Shown: piece by piece, positions 49,479-61,289 of the stretch
Position numbering within the stretch: the first letter of the stretch is position 1
Layout of the letters: every line of letters starts with the position of its first letter
Source: Coprinellus micaceus
Taxonomy: Eukaryota > Basidiomycota > Agaricomycetes > Agaricales > Psathyrellaceae
DNA: 64,000 bases
Direction: 5' to 3'
Assembly: GCA_951394405.1 (NCBI GenBank)
Contig: OX596345.1
Coordinates: forward strand, 2,356,001 to 2,420,000
Made by a program: the position numbers and the translations under genes
The notes under the pieces: generated by a model
Told to the model about the DNA's origin: nothing
The model's database searches: none
The model's input: the letters and a program-made list of their open reading frames with translations, nothing else

Positions 49479-52400
49479 CTACACAGGACTGGTCCTGAAA
49501 GGCGGGTGTGCAACCGGCTCAATATCTGAGCGAACGGCATCATCGGGTGAAGCAGTCGCCCGCCCCAATTCCTCGGTATAGAGCGAGATACTGTCTCGCA
49601 ATGTTACACATTCGGCACTGTCGGGGGGATAGAGTGTGAGCGCCGCCTCGGCCAAAGCGATTGCTTCCCGCAAGTCGTCGATGATGCCTCTGCACTTGAA
49701 GCAGTCGTAGAGACACAGCAGCTGTTCCCGAAGAATTCGAAGACGTTTCGGGTGGTCCCCAGGGATGAGTAGTAACGCCTCCCGGTACGACAGTATGGCT
49801 TCATCCAAGTCTTGAGTAGAACCAGACACTTGCTTGAATCGCGAGTGGAGAGAGTAAGCGAGGTCGTCCACTGAGCTGGGTCGGTCTCGATGGGGTGAAG
49901 GGCAGAGCAAAAGCGCCTCCCGGTGTCTCATGACCGCTTCCTCCAGATCCCCAGGCAACCTCGAGAGTTCGAAGCGGGAGGAAAGACATCGACCGAGATT
50001 GTTGAGCGACCATGATCGATCTGGGTGGCCTGGTGGAGAGAGTTCAAGCGCCTCCCGCTGCAGAAGGATAGCCTCCTCCAAGTCTCCAGCTGATTGAGAC
50101 CGTTCAAAAAGGAGGTGGAGGGCTTGGCCTAAACTATTGAGAATCCACGATCGACCAGGGCGGCCAGGTGGACAGAGCGCGAGCGCCTCGCGGTGCAACA
50201 GGATCGCCTCCTCCAACTCCCCAGTAAGCCCTGACAGCTCATAGCTGGAGCAGAGAGATTCGCCTACATAGTTCAGCGACCACGGCCGGTCTACGTGGCG
50301 AGGTGGAGACAGCGCGAGTGCCTCTCGGTGCAACGAGACCGCCTCTTCCAAGTCTCCCTGAACTCCTGACAGCTCGAAGCGCGAGTATAGGGCTCGACCC
50401 ACATTGTCCAGCGACCACGAACGATCGGTGTGACCTGCTGGACAGAGCGCAAGCGCCTCTCGGTGCAACAAGACTGCCTCCTCCAAGTCCCCCCTAATAC
50501 CCGACTGCTCGAACCGGGAGCAGAGGGCTCGGCCCACATTGTTAAGTGACCATGACCGATCAGTGTGACCTGTGGGACAGAGCTCAAGTGCCTCACGGTG
50601 CAACAGCAGTGCCTCCTCCGAGTCTCCCGTACGGCCCAACAGCTCGAAGCGGATGTGGAGAGATTGGCCCAAATTGTTGAGCGAGAACGACCGATCTGGG
50701 TGATCTGCCGGACAAAATGACAGCGCCTCTCGGTGCAACAGGACCGCCTCCTCCAAGTCCCCCGTAACTCCTGACAGCTCAAAGCGGGAGCAGAGTGATC
50801 GGCCCAGATTGTTGAGTGACCACGATCGACCTGGGTGGCCCAGTGGACAGAGCGCGAGCGCCTCTCGGTGGGAAAGGATTGCCTCCTCCAAGTTCTCTGC
50901 CGACCCCGACAGCTCAAAGTGGGAGTGAAGGGATCTCCCTAAGCTGTTGAGCAACCACGATCGGTCGGGGCGACCGGGTGGGTAGAGCACAACAGCCTCA
51001 CGGTGCAGAGAGACTGCCTCCTCCAAGTCCTCCACGCGGCTTGACAACGTGAACCGGGAGTAGAGAGCACGGCCCAAGTCGTTGAGCGACCATGGTCGAT
51101 CTGGGTCGTTTGGCGGGTAGAGCGAAAGGGCCTCGCGGTGTAGTAGGACCGCCTCCTCCAAGTGCCTTGTCGTGCCTGACAACTCGAAGCGGGAGTAGAG
51201 TGAATGGCCCAGGCTGTTGAGCGACCATAATCGATCTGGGTGTTCCACTGAATAGAGCGCAAGCGCATCCCGGTGCAAAGAGATGGCTTCATCCAAGGCG
51301 TCGGCGGATCCGAACTGGTTAAAGCGGGAATCAAGGAACACAGCCAAACTCGTGAGGGATTGAGCACGGCCTGGATGGCCTGCTGGGTGGAGCGCAAGCA
51401 CTTTCCTTTCAAGAACAATGGCCTTCTGAAGGTCTTCTTCCGTGCCCATCCTCTCAGCCCGGCGCCACAAAGACCTGGCTTGCTCACGCATATAAGGCGC
51501 GATCAGATGCACGGCGCCAGAGGCGCTCGCGATGTCGAGGGCGTGCTGATGCGCTCCCACAGACTGGTGGACGGGCTCGAGGGAGTCTGTCATCTCTGCG
51601 ACACCACCATATGCCCATCCCAACTCGTACCAACCCTCGGCATCGTTAGGCGAGACCCGGACGGCGACCTCCAAGCACGATGCTCTGAACATCATGGTGG
51701 GTATGGCTGTTGCGTCTAGCGAATTGGCTACCGCTTGCATCAGCGAATATATGTCGTTTCCAGAGGGAGCGCGTGATCCGTAGTGGGGTTGTACAACCTT
51801 GACGAAGAGAGGGGCCCACCGAGTGAGCTGGTCGAATGTCACTGCGCCCTCCAGGATCTCCACCATGGCAGTGTGAGTCCCCTGCTGGATTTGGTGCTCC
51901 TCCACACGCCCGGAAACCAAGACCATGATACGATGTCCCAAGCGCCGCAGGGATGACAGTCCTGACGCTTTCGTCTCGGCCTGGCTCAAGTCGGGTTCCA
52001 CAGGTGTGCTCCCCGCCACGACATGGTATGGCCAAAGCTTCACCCCATAGATCGATATCGGCGAAAGGTAGGGGTCTCCAGAAGGTCCAGGGCGTGGGAT
52101 TAGAGCGACAACTCTAAGGCATGCTTGACCAAGTCGCAGATGGAAAGCGGGAAGCGAGATGGGGAATGCTACGTCTGGAGGGATCGAGTCGCTTTGCACA
52201 TATTCGACGAGTGACGCGTGGAATAACATGGGGGCGGGGTAGACCGTGATGAGGGCGTCGGTCGGTTGCCGAATTTGCAGAGCCTTGAGGGTTTGCATCA
52301 TGCTCGCGAGAGCGTGCGTGCTGATGCCAGACAAAATGGAGAACGCCTCGAGGGGTAGTGGTTCTTGCAACACCAAGATGAACCCGAGAAAGTTCTTGAC

Positions 52401-53792
52401 GGCCTCCTTGTCTTCAGGCTCAGGGAAAAGGAGTCCAATCGCGTTGGAGTACAGTTTGGCGAGAATATGGCCCTCCCCCACGTCTTGATGTTGATAGAGG
52501 ATGGCGGTGAGGGTGTTGTGGGGGTTTGTCCGTGGCCTTTCGAGGAAGGAACACACGGTCGCGATCCATATGAACAGCCCGTTGGCCATAGTTGCGAGTC
52601 GGAGGATATCCCGAGCTGCGGGCTTTCGACCGAATGGCCACTCGATCTTCAGGAACCGGGAATCTATGTATTCCTGCAAGACCCCTACGGTGACGGGGGG
52701 AAGGGGAAGGGCTCGAATCGAGATTCCCTTGAAGCGCCCAGCCCCGGGCTCTGAGCGGCCGAGCACGATGAACCGAATGAGCTTGGTAAGTGGGGAGAGG
52801 TGTTGGAGTTCCGTAATGAACTGGTAGTGAGATCGCCATTCGTCCACCGCATCGAGAACGACGATGAGAGGAGCCGGAAGACCGAGAGAGAACAGTGGGT
52901 CTCGAATGAACCTCTCGATGAGCACTTGAGGTGAGGCGCCATGGCATTCGCGGATGGCTTTGGCGATGGTTGGGATCGCCGCGCGGTGAACTCTCCCGAT
53001 CTCCCCCCCAATCAGCCGAATCATGGTCTCGGGACCCCAGGTGTCGGTGGGAAGTTGGCTCATGAAGATTGCGGCGGCGAGTCTCCCGCACGAATGTAGC
53101 TCGTGTTTCAGATGGCGCGCCAGCGTCGATTTTCCTAGTCCGGCGGGAGCGTGGACCCATAAAATTAAGTCAGGGTGAGATGCGTCCATCCATTTCCATA
53201 TTGCCTTGACGTCCGACTCTCGGCTATCCTCCTGGTAGTCGCTCCATTGATTGCTGATGTCCGGGTGCTTGGGGAGCTCGCCTAGCAAGAGTAGATCTGA
53301 AAGGAAGTAAGTTCAAACTTCGCGAGCCGAGCCGGTGGAATCGACTTGCCCTCGTTCGTGATTAGGTTCACGTTGTTTGCATGGCGAATTTCTGTGACTG
53401 GCCCGTTATATGTGGTGCTATTATCTGGGGACGTGTCAGCCTCCCTGTGTTGCTCATCGATAGTAATGAAGAGTGTTTCCTGAATACTCACATGTATCCC
53501 CATAGTGTCGGTAAGAATGGTCATAAACACGGTAGGACGACGTGTTCGCCACAACGATCCGCTCCTCCTCGGAGACGGTGATGTCTGGAGCGGTTTTCCC
53601 CGATCGGCGGCCTAGAGGATTGGCTCGCGGGGCTTCAAAGGAGTCGAGTTGGGCTCCTATCCCGGGCGTTGAACTCTCAGACGTGCCCGACGAAGGTTCC
53701 ACCGCAGTACGCGAGATGCGGAGGGCAGTCAACGAATCGCTCAACCTGTGGTCTTCGTCGTGTAGCGCCTGGGCGTAGTCCTTGGGAGACAT
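49479..53792 (-). CDS. Large NACHT-TPR STAND protein (gene D)
   Basis: Three exons on the minus strand: 53792-53492, 53424-53350, 53296-49479, giving 1,397 residues. The ATG at 53792 is the first in frame. Intron 2 has a GC donor (GAG G then GCAAGT); genes C and E have GTGAG(T/C) at the same place. Exon 2 (75 nt, phase 1 at both ends) encodes YNSTTYNGPVTEIRHANNVN, the counterpart of the motif in C and E. NACHT follows after LGELPKHPDIS: Walker A APAGLGKS at about 175-182 (Ala instead of the first Gly) and an intact Walker B LIVVLDAVDEW. After a winged-helix-like region (ARDILRLATMANGLFIWIA) and a helical linker come about fourteen TPR units of 45 residues. Family members act as ATP-driven receptors; the role here is inferred. 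The dead gene at 7.6-9.8 kb is its closest relative in the window. Confidence 0.87.
49545..51431 (-). repeat. Tandem 135-bp TPR-coding repeats in gene D
   Basis: About fourteen units of 45 residues with the consensus LEEAVLLHREALALCP then GHPDRSWSLNNLGRSL and YSRFELSG. The units are similar but clearly diverged, unlike the WD40 array of gene A. The conserved PPGHPDR loop and Arg/Phe positions are typical of fungal NACHT-TPR proteins. Confidence 0.85.
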
Positions 53793-54049
53793 CTGACGAG
53801 GATACGCGGACAATGAGTCGGCGGGGCTGGAGGGAAGTAAAGGAAGAGGGGGAAATAAAGGCTCCAGGAATGTGCGGGTACTACCCCCGAAGGGCTATGC
53901 TTGGCGAGTGCTGCGGAGGGCGTCGCGCTGCTACGTGAGTATGGCCCACATGCGGGATGGTGATGGGAGGTCGGATGAGCTGACGACAACCTGTGGTGGG
54001 AGTTCGGTGGGAGTTGAAACCGTGAGCGCTTGATCGCCACTTCCCCAGG
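53793..54049. other. Promoter-side region of gene D
   Basis: Short upstream region of gene D. The leader element shared by genes A and E was not recognised here. Confidence 0.3.
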
Positions 54050-55180
54050 TACGTCATCGCCATCACTCGTCCCTCTTGCCTCGAACCCCCATCTCGTAAC
54101 CTCGTTCTGAACGCCGGATTCCTTGCATCGTTCCATGAGGCCCCCGGAGCCACGGCTGTTCCAATGGACGGCTCTATTCGACGAGGACGGGGTCGGCGGC
54201 TGTGCGAGGAGGATGCGTGCGGTGGAAAGGTGAGTTCGCTGCCTCCTCTCTTCTCACCTTGGCTCAACCTTTTCCAAGGTGGCCCATGGATCCCACCTCT
54301 TTTAACTCTTTAATCTTCTCTCCTCCTAGTTCTCAACATCATACGCCTCGGCTTCCTCTTTCGCGCTCGGGCACTCGCGGTCCACCAGGCCCTTCAAGAC
54401 GCGCATGACTCATCGTCGGCCTTCCTCCGTCCGCACCTCCTGCAGTATCGCCTCATATATCGACGTTCGCCTGCCCAGCGACACGCCAACCCTCGAAGCC
54501 ACGTCAGATCTCGAGCAGGAACTGGACTCCCTTTCGCCCCCTTCGCCAGTAGGTTCGCTTCACCCCGTCCGCCTCCGCCCCAGCCTCTAACTTCTCTTGG
54601 ATTCCTCCAGCCCCTTACGCCAGTGCGTCCTCCCCGCAATGTTCGGCCCGTCGGCGTTCATGCAGGTGCTGAAGGACCGCGAAGACAACTGGTACGTCGA
54701 CCGTCAAGCTTATCAATTCGAAGGGATCACTTACCTGCCTCCTAGATCTCGACCCCCGCCCTGGACGACACCGTTCTACATCTACGGCCCGTCCGAGTGG
54801 AGCCTAGGAGGAGTGCCATCGGTCTATAACGCGATATCTCATCTTTCGGTATCTAGCGCAGGGCTCAGAGGGTCTGGAAGGCACAGATCGTGTGTCCGGG
54901 TCTCCGACGTGCAGTGCCGATCGGGTCAGATGCCAGTGCGTCAGCTTCCTATCCCTCCTCGTAGGGAGACGAGAAACTCGCATTCTCGTAGTCGTACGGG
55001 CGCATTGTGTCCATAACGACGACGACGCGCCTACCCCCGGCCATGATCGGGCCCGACACCAATATCGCCAATGACCATTACCTTCGCGCAAACGACATTC
55101 GGAACACCTTCAGGCGGATTCCACCTGCACACAACTCCCAGGACGTCTAAGAAGGTGAGGGGCGTCTTCTGAAGATGAGA
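54050..55180 (+). repeat. Long diverged duplicate (partner 28.54-29.72 kb)
   Basis: Second copy of the 28.5 kb block, same orientation, with the same order of shared segments and intron-like sites. No continuous coding frame. Confidence 0.5.
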
Positions 55181-56200
55181 GGCGAGAATGGGCAAGTGTT
55201 GAGATGGTGCGGACGAGGGTGCGGGTTGTAGGAATGGAAGGTACGTCGGATTTCGTTTCTCCTCGAAGTGGGGTGTAGTTCGATCTAAGCCACATTTACA
55301 GACACCTGTCCCGACCTCTTCATGATCTCGACGCCGACCGATGTGAGCCCACCAAGCTACGCCGTATAATGCCAGGAACCCCCATTCGCCCTGTACCTCG
55401 AACCCCCGCAATACGCCGTCTAGGCACAAAACATCACCCTGCGCATACGTGACTACGACCCTACAGGCTCGCCACACCCCTCGTCCACGTCAACCGAAGC
55501 CCTTCCCGACGATAGTATTCTTGCACCCTCTCCACTGTACAGAACGTCGATTTCGCAACAGATGCCCCAAAGTACCTTCTATTTGCTCTTTTCTCTAGCA
55601 CCCGGCCCAATATAGCCTTTGAGAGCCAAGGGTCAGCCTCTACCGTTACCGTTCCTTCAACCCGCTGTGTGGAGAGGGTGTCCCGGCTGCGTGCGGACAC
55701 CCTCATTATTTATCCGTTCTCCGACACCGCGCGGTAGCGCGGGTGTCGTTCGTCTCACCGCATGGTGCAGAAGTGAGGTTCGGAAATCTCTCTTCCGAGC
55801 TCCGAAATTCTTAGTATAAAAACCCGATGTACTCACCTTGTTCCCCAGCTCGTCCTCCCCCAAGCTCACTTTTTTCGTTCCCCTCAATGCCAACGTCTCT
55901 TAGAGTTACAATCCCCCTCGAACTCGAGCGACCCTCCCGCACCCACAGGCGTTTGGGTCCTCACAACTGTGTCTCTAAACGGGCGAAGAACAGGAACTTC
56001 TCACTGATCAGCTCGTTGAGTGGGGAGGGAGAGGACGGATTTATAGTAGTAGCATGTATGGGGTAACTTGCAGGCGGTTCGTCTCAGCTCTCGAGGTGGA
56101 GATCCAATTGATTGGGTTGTGGTGAAGGAGTTGGGCCGTGGCTGGACGAATGGGGTCTCCAAAGTCCCTGTGAGGTATGCGTGGACGAGAAAGGGGACTC
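55181..56200. other. Unassigned region upstream of gene E
   Basis: No gene is supported; the right part should include the promoter of gene E. Confidence 0.3.
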
Positions 56201-56235
56201 GAGTCGAATCTCCATAATTACACGAGGCTGTGCAA
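56201..56235 (+). promoter_or_regulatory. Shared 5' leader element, copy at gene E
   Basis: GAGTCGAATCTCC followed by ATAATTACACGAGGCTG lies about 70-100 bases before the gene E ATG and matches the element before gene A (17574-17620). Confidence 0.45.
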
Positions 56236-56302
56236 GGGTGTGAAGCTGCTAATCTGAACCTTGCTCTTCCCCAAGGCCTCTTCTAACCTCAATAACGACA
56301 AA

Positions 56303-58186
56303 ATGACAACGAATCCCGGCTCTGGATATCCTCGACGGGGGCACCCACACCGTTCCTACTCACCATTCGACCCAGAGATCTCTCCTCCTGCGTACGCTAC
56401 AACATCCGCTACGCTTCTCCACCCAACGTTGCCACCTCGACCTCCTGGGAGAGTACCTGCGTCCCGCCAACGACGACGCTATGACCCGCTTCGGAGGGAT
56501 GAGAGATATCGGCTAGAGCAACTGGACTCGCCTCGGCGCCTCGGGGATGCATGTGAGCTGCCTGCCTTCAACAATATTGTCCGTTTGGATGAGAAGCTGA
56601 TGTGGGATCGGTTGCTTCTCGAACAGATAACACCACAAACCACAATCATTCAGCTGCAACGACGATCCAACACGCATCGAATTTTACCTTGGTGAGCCAG
56701 GGAGCAAGCGATGGTGAGCTCACCGTCTTCAACCGCCGTCGCTCCGTGTGTTGACTATTTATCAGACCTGCTCTTGTTCGAAACCCTACCAAGGCATCCA
56801 GATATTAGCGCCGAGTGGGGGGAATTCGTACCAAACAGCCGCGACAGTGACATAGGGAAAATCCGGACGTGGATTGATTCGCCTGTAACGAAGGAGCTCG
56901 TCTTCTGGATTCATGGACCTGATGGTATAGGAAAATCGATGCTCGCCTGCCAACTCAAGGACGACCTACGGTCTCGAAATCGGCTGGCCGCATCCCTCTT
57001 TCTAAGTCGACTCTCTGCAGACTGGGGCCCGGAGACCATTATCAGGCTGATCGGAGGAGAGATCGGGAGAACCCATCGCAAGGCGGTACCGACCGTTGCC
57101 GAAGCCGTCCGCCAATGCCACGGTGCATCCTTGGGCTTTCATGTCGAGAAATTCGTCCGTGATCCTCTCCTTGCCCTCCAGCTCCCCCACCCTCTCATTG
57201 TGATCATCGACGGGATCACCGAATGGACCTCACACGCCCATTTCATCAAACAACTCGCACACCTCTCACCTTATACCTCCCTCGTTCGATTTATCATGCT
57301 GGGCCGGTCAAAGCCAGCAGAGGACCACTACAAACCCATCTCAATCCAAAGCTGTGCGCTGGGCCCCGTTTCAGTGGAGGTCATGGCAGCGCATCTCCAT
57401 GCACACTTCAATGCCATTGAGTGGGAAGATGGAGGAAGACCGGCCCCAGACGACGTCCTTAGGCTTGCAGGCTTAGCTGAAGGTCAATTCACGCGGATGG
57501 AAGAGGTGGTGTCAACCATCCGCGACCTTCCCCCCTCGGAATACGACGACATCTCAGACGGGTTGCATAGTGAGGCGGAGTCCGCCCAACGTAGCTCGGA
57601 GGAGTCGAGCTCAACTGATGAGCTTGATTACTCTATCCTATTGCACCGGGTAGGCCTGGCATTCCGACCACCGGGCCATCCAGAACGACATTGCTCCCTC
57701 AATGCTCTAGCCGCTGCCCTCGATAGCCGCTACAGGATATCACAGTCTACAGGGGACCTCATTGAGTGCATTTTGTTACACAGAGAAGCCCTGGCTCTCC
57801 GCCCGCCGGGTCACCCAGATCGACACTATTCGTGCTATAATCTAGCCATCCCGCTTCATGATTGCTTCTTAAAGGATGGGCTAGTTGGCGACCTCGACGA
57901 GGCTATCACCTTGGGGGGAGAAGCACTCATGCTCCGTCCTGAAGGACACCCACGCCGTTTCCCAGCGGTTAATAACCAACGACTATACCTCTACGACAGA
58001 TTCAAGAGCAAGGGAGCTGTTGAAGACCTCCAAGAGGCTATAGCCTTGGCAGAGGAGGCATTTACCATTTGTCCCAAGGACGATCCCAACTGCGCTGAGT
58101 TACCTAGCGATATCTCGCTCTACAAGTCGAAGTTGGCTCGAGAGAGGGCTTCTTCTGATGATACAAACGATTCTGACGAGCCATAG
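56303..58186 (+). CDS. Short NACHT-TPR STAND protein (gene E)
   Basis: Three exons: 56303-56552, 56627-56713, 56766-58186, giving 585 residues, the same as gene C. Exon 1 is Pro/Arg-rich (SPPAYATTSATLLHP) and unlike that of gene C. Exon 2 is again 87 nt, phase 1 at both ends, and encodes DAYNTTNHNSAATTIQHASN. Then come DLLLFETLPRHPDIS, Walker A GPDGIGKS at 163-170 and Walker B LIVIIDGITEW, with Thr in place of the second Asp as in gene C. About four TPR-like units close the protein (LLHREALALRPPGHPDRHYS). A MITE lies 107 bases after the stop. The upstream frame reaches back to about 56261, but 56303 is the first ATG. The paralogue relation to C is clear across exons 2-3 and the 3' flank, whereas exon 1 differs and may have been exchanged. 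Confidence 0.83.
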
Positions 58187-58293
58187 GATTGTGTATTTGC
58201 GCATTTAGTTTTACTGTACATTCACGGTCCAATCACCTATGGGCTTGACTTTGTGTGGCTAATCTATGGAACCAGTACGTTTCTCCCTCTTTA

Positions 58294-58740
58294 GAGTCCG
58301 TTCGGCAACGAGAATACGGTCGTATTCTCAATTTGATGACAATATGATCATTTCCCAGACTCAACGGCATGGCCACGGCAAAGACACCGTGGCGAAAGGC
58401 GACGTTTTGGGAGCACTGCTCGTCGTTGCGAACAGCGGCGACAGTGAAAGTGTCACCACCGGTCTCCTTTCCTCGAGATGGAACGAGGTTGCACCCCTAT
58501 AATCCTGCCCACTTTTCAGTCTCCGTTCTCAAAAAGCCGGTGAATTTGCGTTTAGTCGCTCGTCACTGTCAGGGACGATGAGTAGGCATGTTCGACACCG
58601 TTCCTAGCAGCAGCGCTCACCGACCACGTAGCGCCGAATCGGGGGTGAGTTGCGCCTTCCTTCCTTTTCGGTGAGTGAGAAAATGATCATATTGTCATCA
58701 AATTGAGAATACGACCGTATTCTCGTTGCCGAACGGACTC
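58294..58740. mobile_element. 447-bp MITE with 60-bp perfect terminal inverted repeats
   Basis: The left terminus 58294-58353 is the exact reverse complement of 58681-58740; it starts GAGTCCGTTCGGCAACGAG. Both sides are flanked by TTA (58291-58293 and 58741-58743), the target duplication of PIF/Harbinger (Tourist-like) elements. Each terminus also contains a short internal palindrome (GAGAATACG/CGTATTCTC). The interior has no transposase, so it is non-autonomous. Confidence 0.93.
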
Positions 58741-58743
58741 TTA

Positions 58744-60469
58744 CAGGAGCTCGATTCCGCACGTGGCCTTCGAGTTCTCGGGTCGTTGCAATGGGATGAT
58801 ATTGATATTCTCGCGTTGGGGAGCAAGGGGTGAAGGAGAGGGAAGAACAGCTCGGTGGAGTTTGGACACGACGATAGGAGATCCACAGCGGCCGGGTACA
58901 TATAGTAGAGTCCGCTCGAACTGAACCAGACGGCTGGGACCGCCGACGGGGAAGGAAAGCGTGTCCTTGCTCGATGTCGTGTGCAGGGTCCGCTTAGTCG
59001 GATTAGGAAGGCAGGGCATGTAGTATCTATCCTCCGAGGACCTTCGTTATTGACCCGTTTTTTTTTGTCAGGTTAAAGGGGGATACATTCACAAGTTGTG
59101 GGGGTTTGTTCCGACCCCCCAATAAGCAACACCCGTCATCATCGACTTGGAACACTGCAAAGGCACTATCAAGCTCAGAAGCAGCTCTGCCAATAGATCG
59201 GAACGTCAGATAACCGAGGTGGCGGTTGCTCCTGGACGAAGCAGTTAACAACGAAGGTCCGCCGTCCGTATTCTGAGCTGGGTCTGCCGGCGTCATCTTC
59301 AGCACTAAGGCGTGCAGGCGAGAGAATAATAGACGCTCCCCCAGTGTGTTACGCGATGTGAGCAGCACTTACATTACTTTGGGGGTTGAAGGCAGATAGA
59401 CTGATTAGAGGCAGCAGGCGTTCCTGAGAGCATCGGGGAGAATCAACGAGATCTAGGCATCGGTAGGGACAGCCCACAAGCATCCCCTAACATGTGTTTC
59501 TCGGGATTCAGTTAGACCCGTAAGTTCCGTACAGGCGGGAGTAGCCCGAGAAACTCTGTTGGGGAAGCATACCGGTGATTTGAGAGGTGTCACTGCTAGG
59601 TTGGGGGAGAAGGACTAGGAGAGTTACCAGTGGTGGAGGTGAATCTAACGGTTCAACGTTCAATGCCTAGGGACAGTTTGAGGTCCTCGTTCGGGGAATT
59701 GAGGTTCAAGATGTGCTGGACAAGTCTCGAGGGGGTGGTATTTGTGAGAGTAAACGAAGAGGGCCGTTGAGATTTTTGAAGAGCCGAACAGATGTCCCCA
59801 TAGCCTACCTGTGTTCCTGGCTGGGGAAAGGGGGATGGATGAAGGAGTTTGTGGAGGGGCTGAAAGGGATCGAGGGGAGGTTACTAGGAGGAGGAGGTGG
59901 AGTCTGGCCAGGTAATAGTAAGTGGCGCCGGTGTGATGGAGGCCCGGTGGGGGATGAGCAGGTCTGGTGGTACTACCAGGGGATGTAGCTGACGGCTGTG
60001 AGCAAGGCAAAGGCGGGGGAACGAAAACGCGTCGGTGTTGCGCTTTGTTGCGATTGATGGCCATGAATACCCAAGCTTTGATCTGGCCTCGGTCTTCCCT
60101 GCCGTATTCCAACTGTGCCTCTCCCTTGACGCAGCCTAGGCTTGATCGCTCAAACGCCTCAGAAGTTGGTAGGAATGTACACGAAACCATCAGCAAACAG
60201 GGGAAGTACACTGACTTACCAAAAAGATTATCCCGCTCCGAGATGATTTTATATCTTTATATTGGGCAGCCGGGGGGCTATAGGATTCATGTATCATGCA
60301 CTTCTACATCCAATAAACCGTATTGTGGGGTATCTAGGCTATTGAAAGAGAACTGACATCAGGAGGACGTGATTGCGCGATCAAGTCATCAAAAGAGGGC
60401 CTTTTTCCCCTTGTACCGTCACAAAAACAAGATATTATAGCACATAAACTGTGCAGATCGTAACAAGAG
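58744..60469. other. Unassigned region
   Basis: A minus-strand open frame around 59027-59368 (with AFAVFQVDDDGCCLLGG) looks peptide-like, but lacks an ATG-led model or a known domain, so it is not called. Segments near 60000-60150 resemble the flank of degenerate blocks (TGACGCAGCCTAGG also occurs near 47920). Confidence 0.3.
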
Positions 60470-60989
60470 TTGGTATCTAGAAGACTTACCTTCAGAAGCA
60501 GCCAATGGTGCCACTTGACTGGGTAAAGATCATTGGAACAGTGCAGTATAGAACCTTGGAATTTCACACCACTCCTCCTGCAGTGCCTCCCACAAAATCT
60601 CCTCTGGTGTTGACAGGGGGGGTTCTTGGCAATTTTGGTGTCTATATGGTCCCAGAGGAGCTCTATAATTTTTATGCTGGGGTTATTTGGTGGCCAGTGG
60701 AGAAGACCAATGCCATTCTCGGTGAACGGCATTTCTGCACAGTGCCATCACCGAGAAGCTCCAGTACATTTTAACTATCCTGGGCCACAACCTTCATTGG
60801 ACGCCGAGTTATATTTCTACAATGTAGTGGTTTTCCTTCTCAGTGTATCCTTCAAATATGTAACTAATTGAGCAGTTTCTGAGGTCGCGGTGGCCTGTTA
60901 ATGCGGCGTGAACATCATCAAGCGAGGCTCCTGCCGTTTTCATGGTGCAGATGATTGCCTTTTCAGTCGGGGTCATGTTTGGTGTCATG
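60470..60989 (-). pseudogene. Tc1/mariner-type (DDE_3) transposase relict
   Basis: The minus strand starts with MTPTEKAIICTMKTAGASLD, like the N-terminal helix-turn-helix of Tc1-like transposases. After broken sequence come ENGIGLLHWPPNNPS and IIELLWDHIDTKI (the usual WPPNSPDLNPIENLWD motif carrying the third catalytic residue), then WEALQEEWCEIPRFYTALFQ, a stop, and SLPSQV. The central part with the first two catalytic Asp residues is missing. Terminal repeats were not found. Confidence 0.7.
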
Positions 60990-61289
60990 CTCGTAGAGAT
61001 ACGTGTTGAGAGGATGTATGGAGAGTTTTAGAGTATTTGGTCCAGTGTGCATCGAGTGAGAGAGGCTTTTGTCATGGAACTATCGATTGGCTGCCGTAAT
61101 TACCAGCGCCAATTTGGGAGCCGTCACCAACATTGCCCCATTGCTGACGCAATACAAGGTTCCTTGTGTCAGTCATTGGTGCAATTGTTCGTTATATGCA
61201 TATATATTATATACATAGGCTTTGGCCACGCCCGTTCACTGTAGCTATTTCTATGTAAATAATGGTGAGCGGGACATTCTTTTTGGTAA
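60990..61289. other. Flank of transposase relict
   Basis: Probably the 5' side of the Tc1-type element. It contains an AT-rich run near 61195-61220. No gene. Confidence 0.3.

Noticed and set aside
59027..59368. Minus-strand frame with a protein-like composition
   Set aside because: No ATG start, no recognised family and no consistent exon structure; kept only as a note in the region entry.
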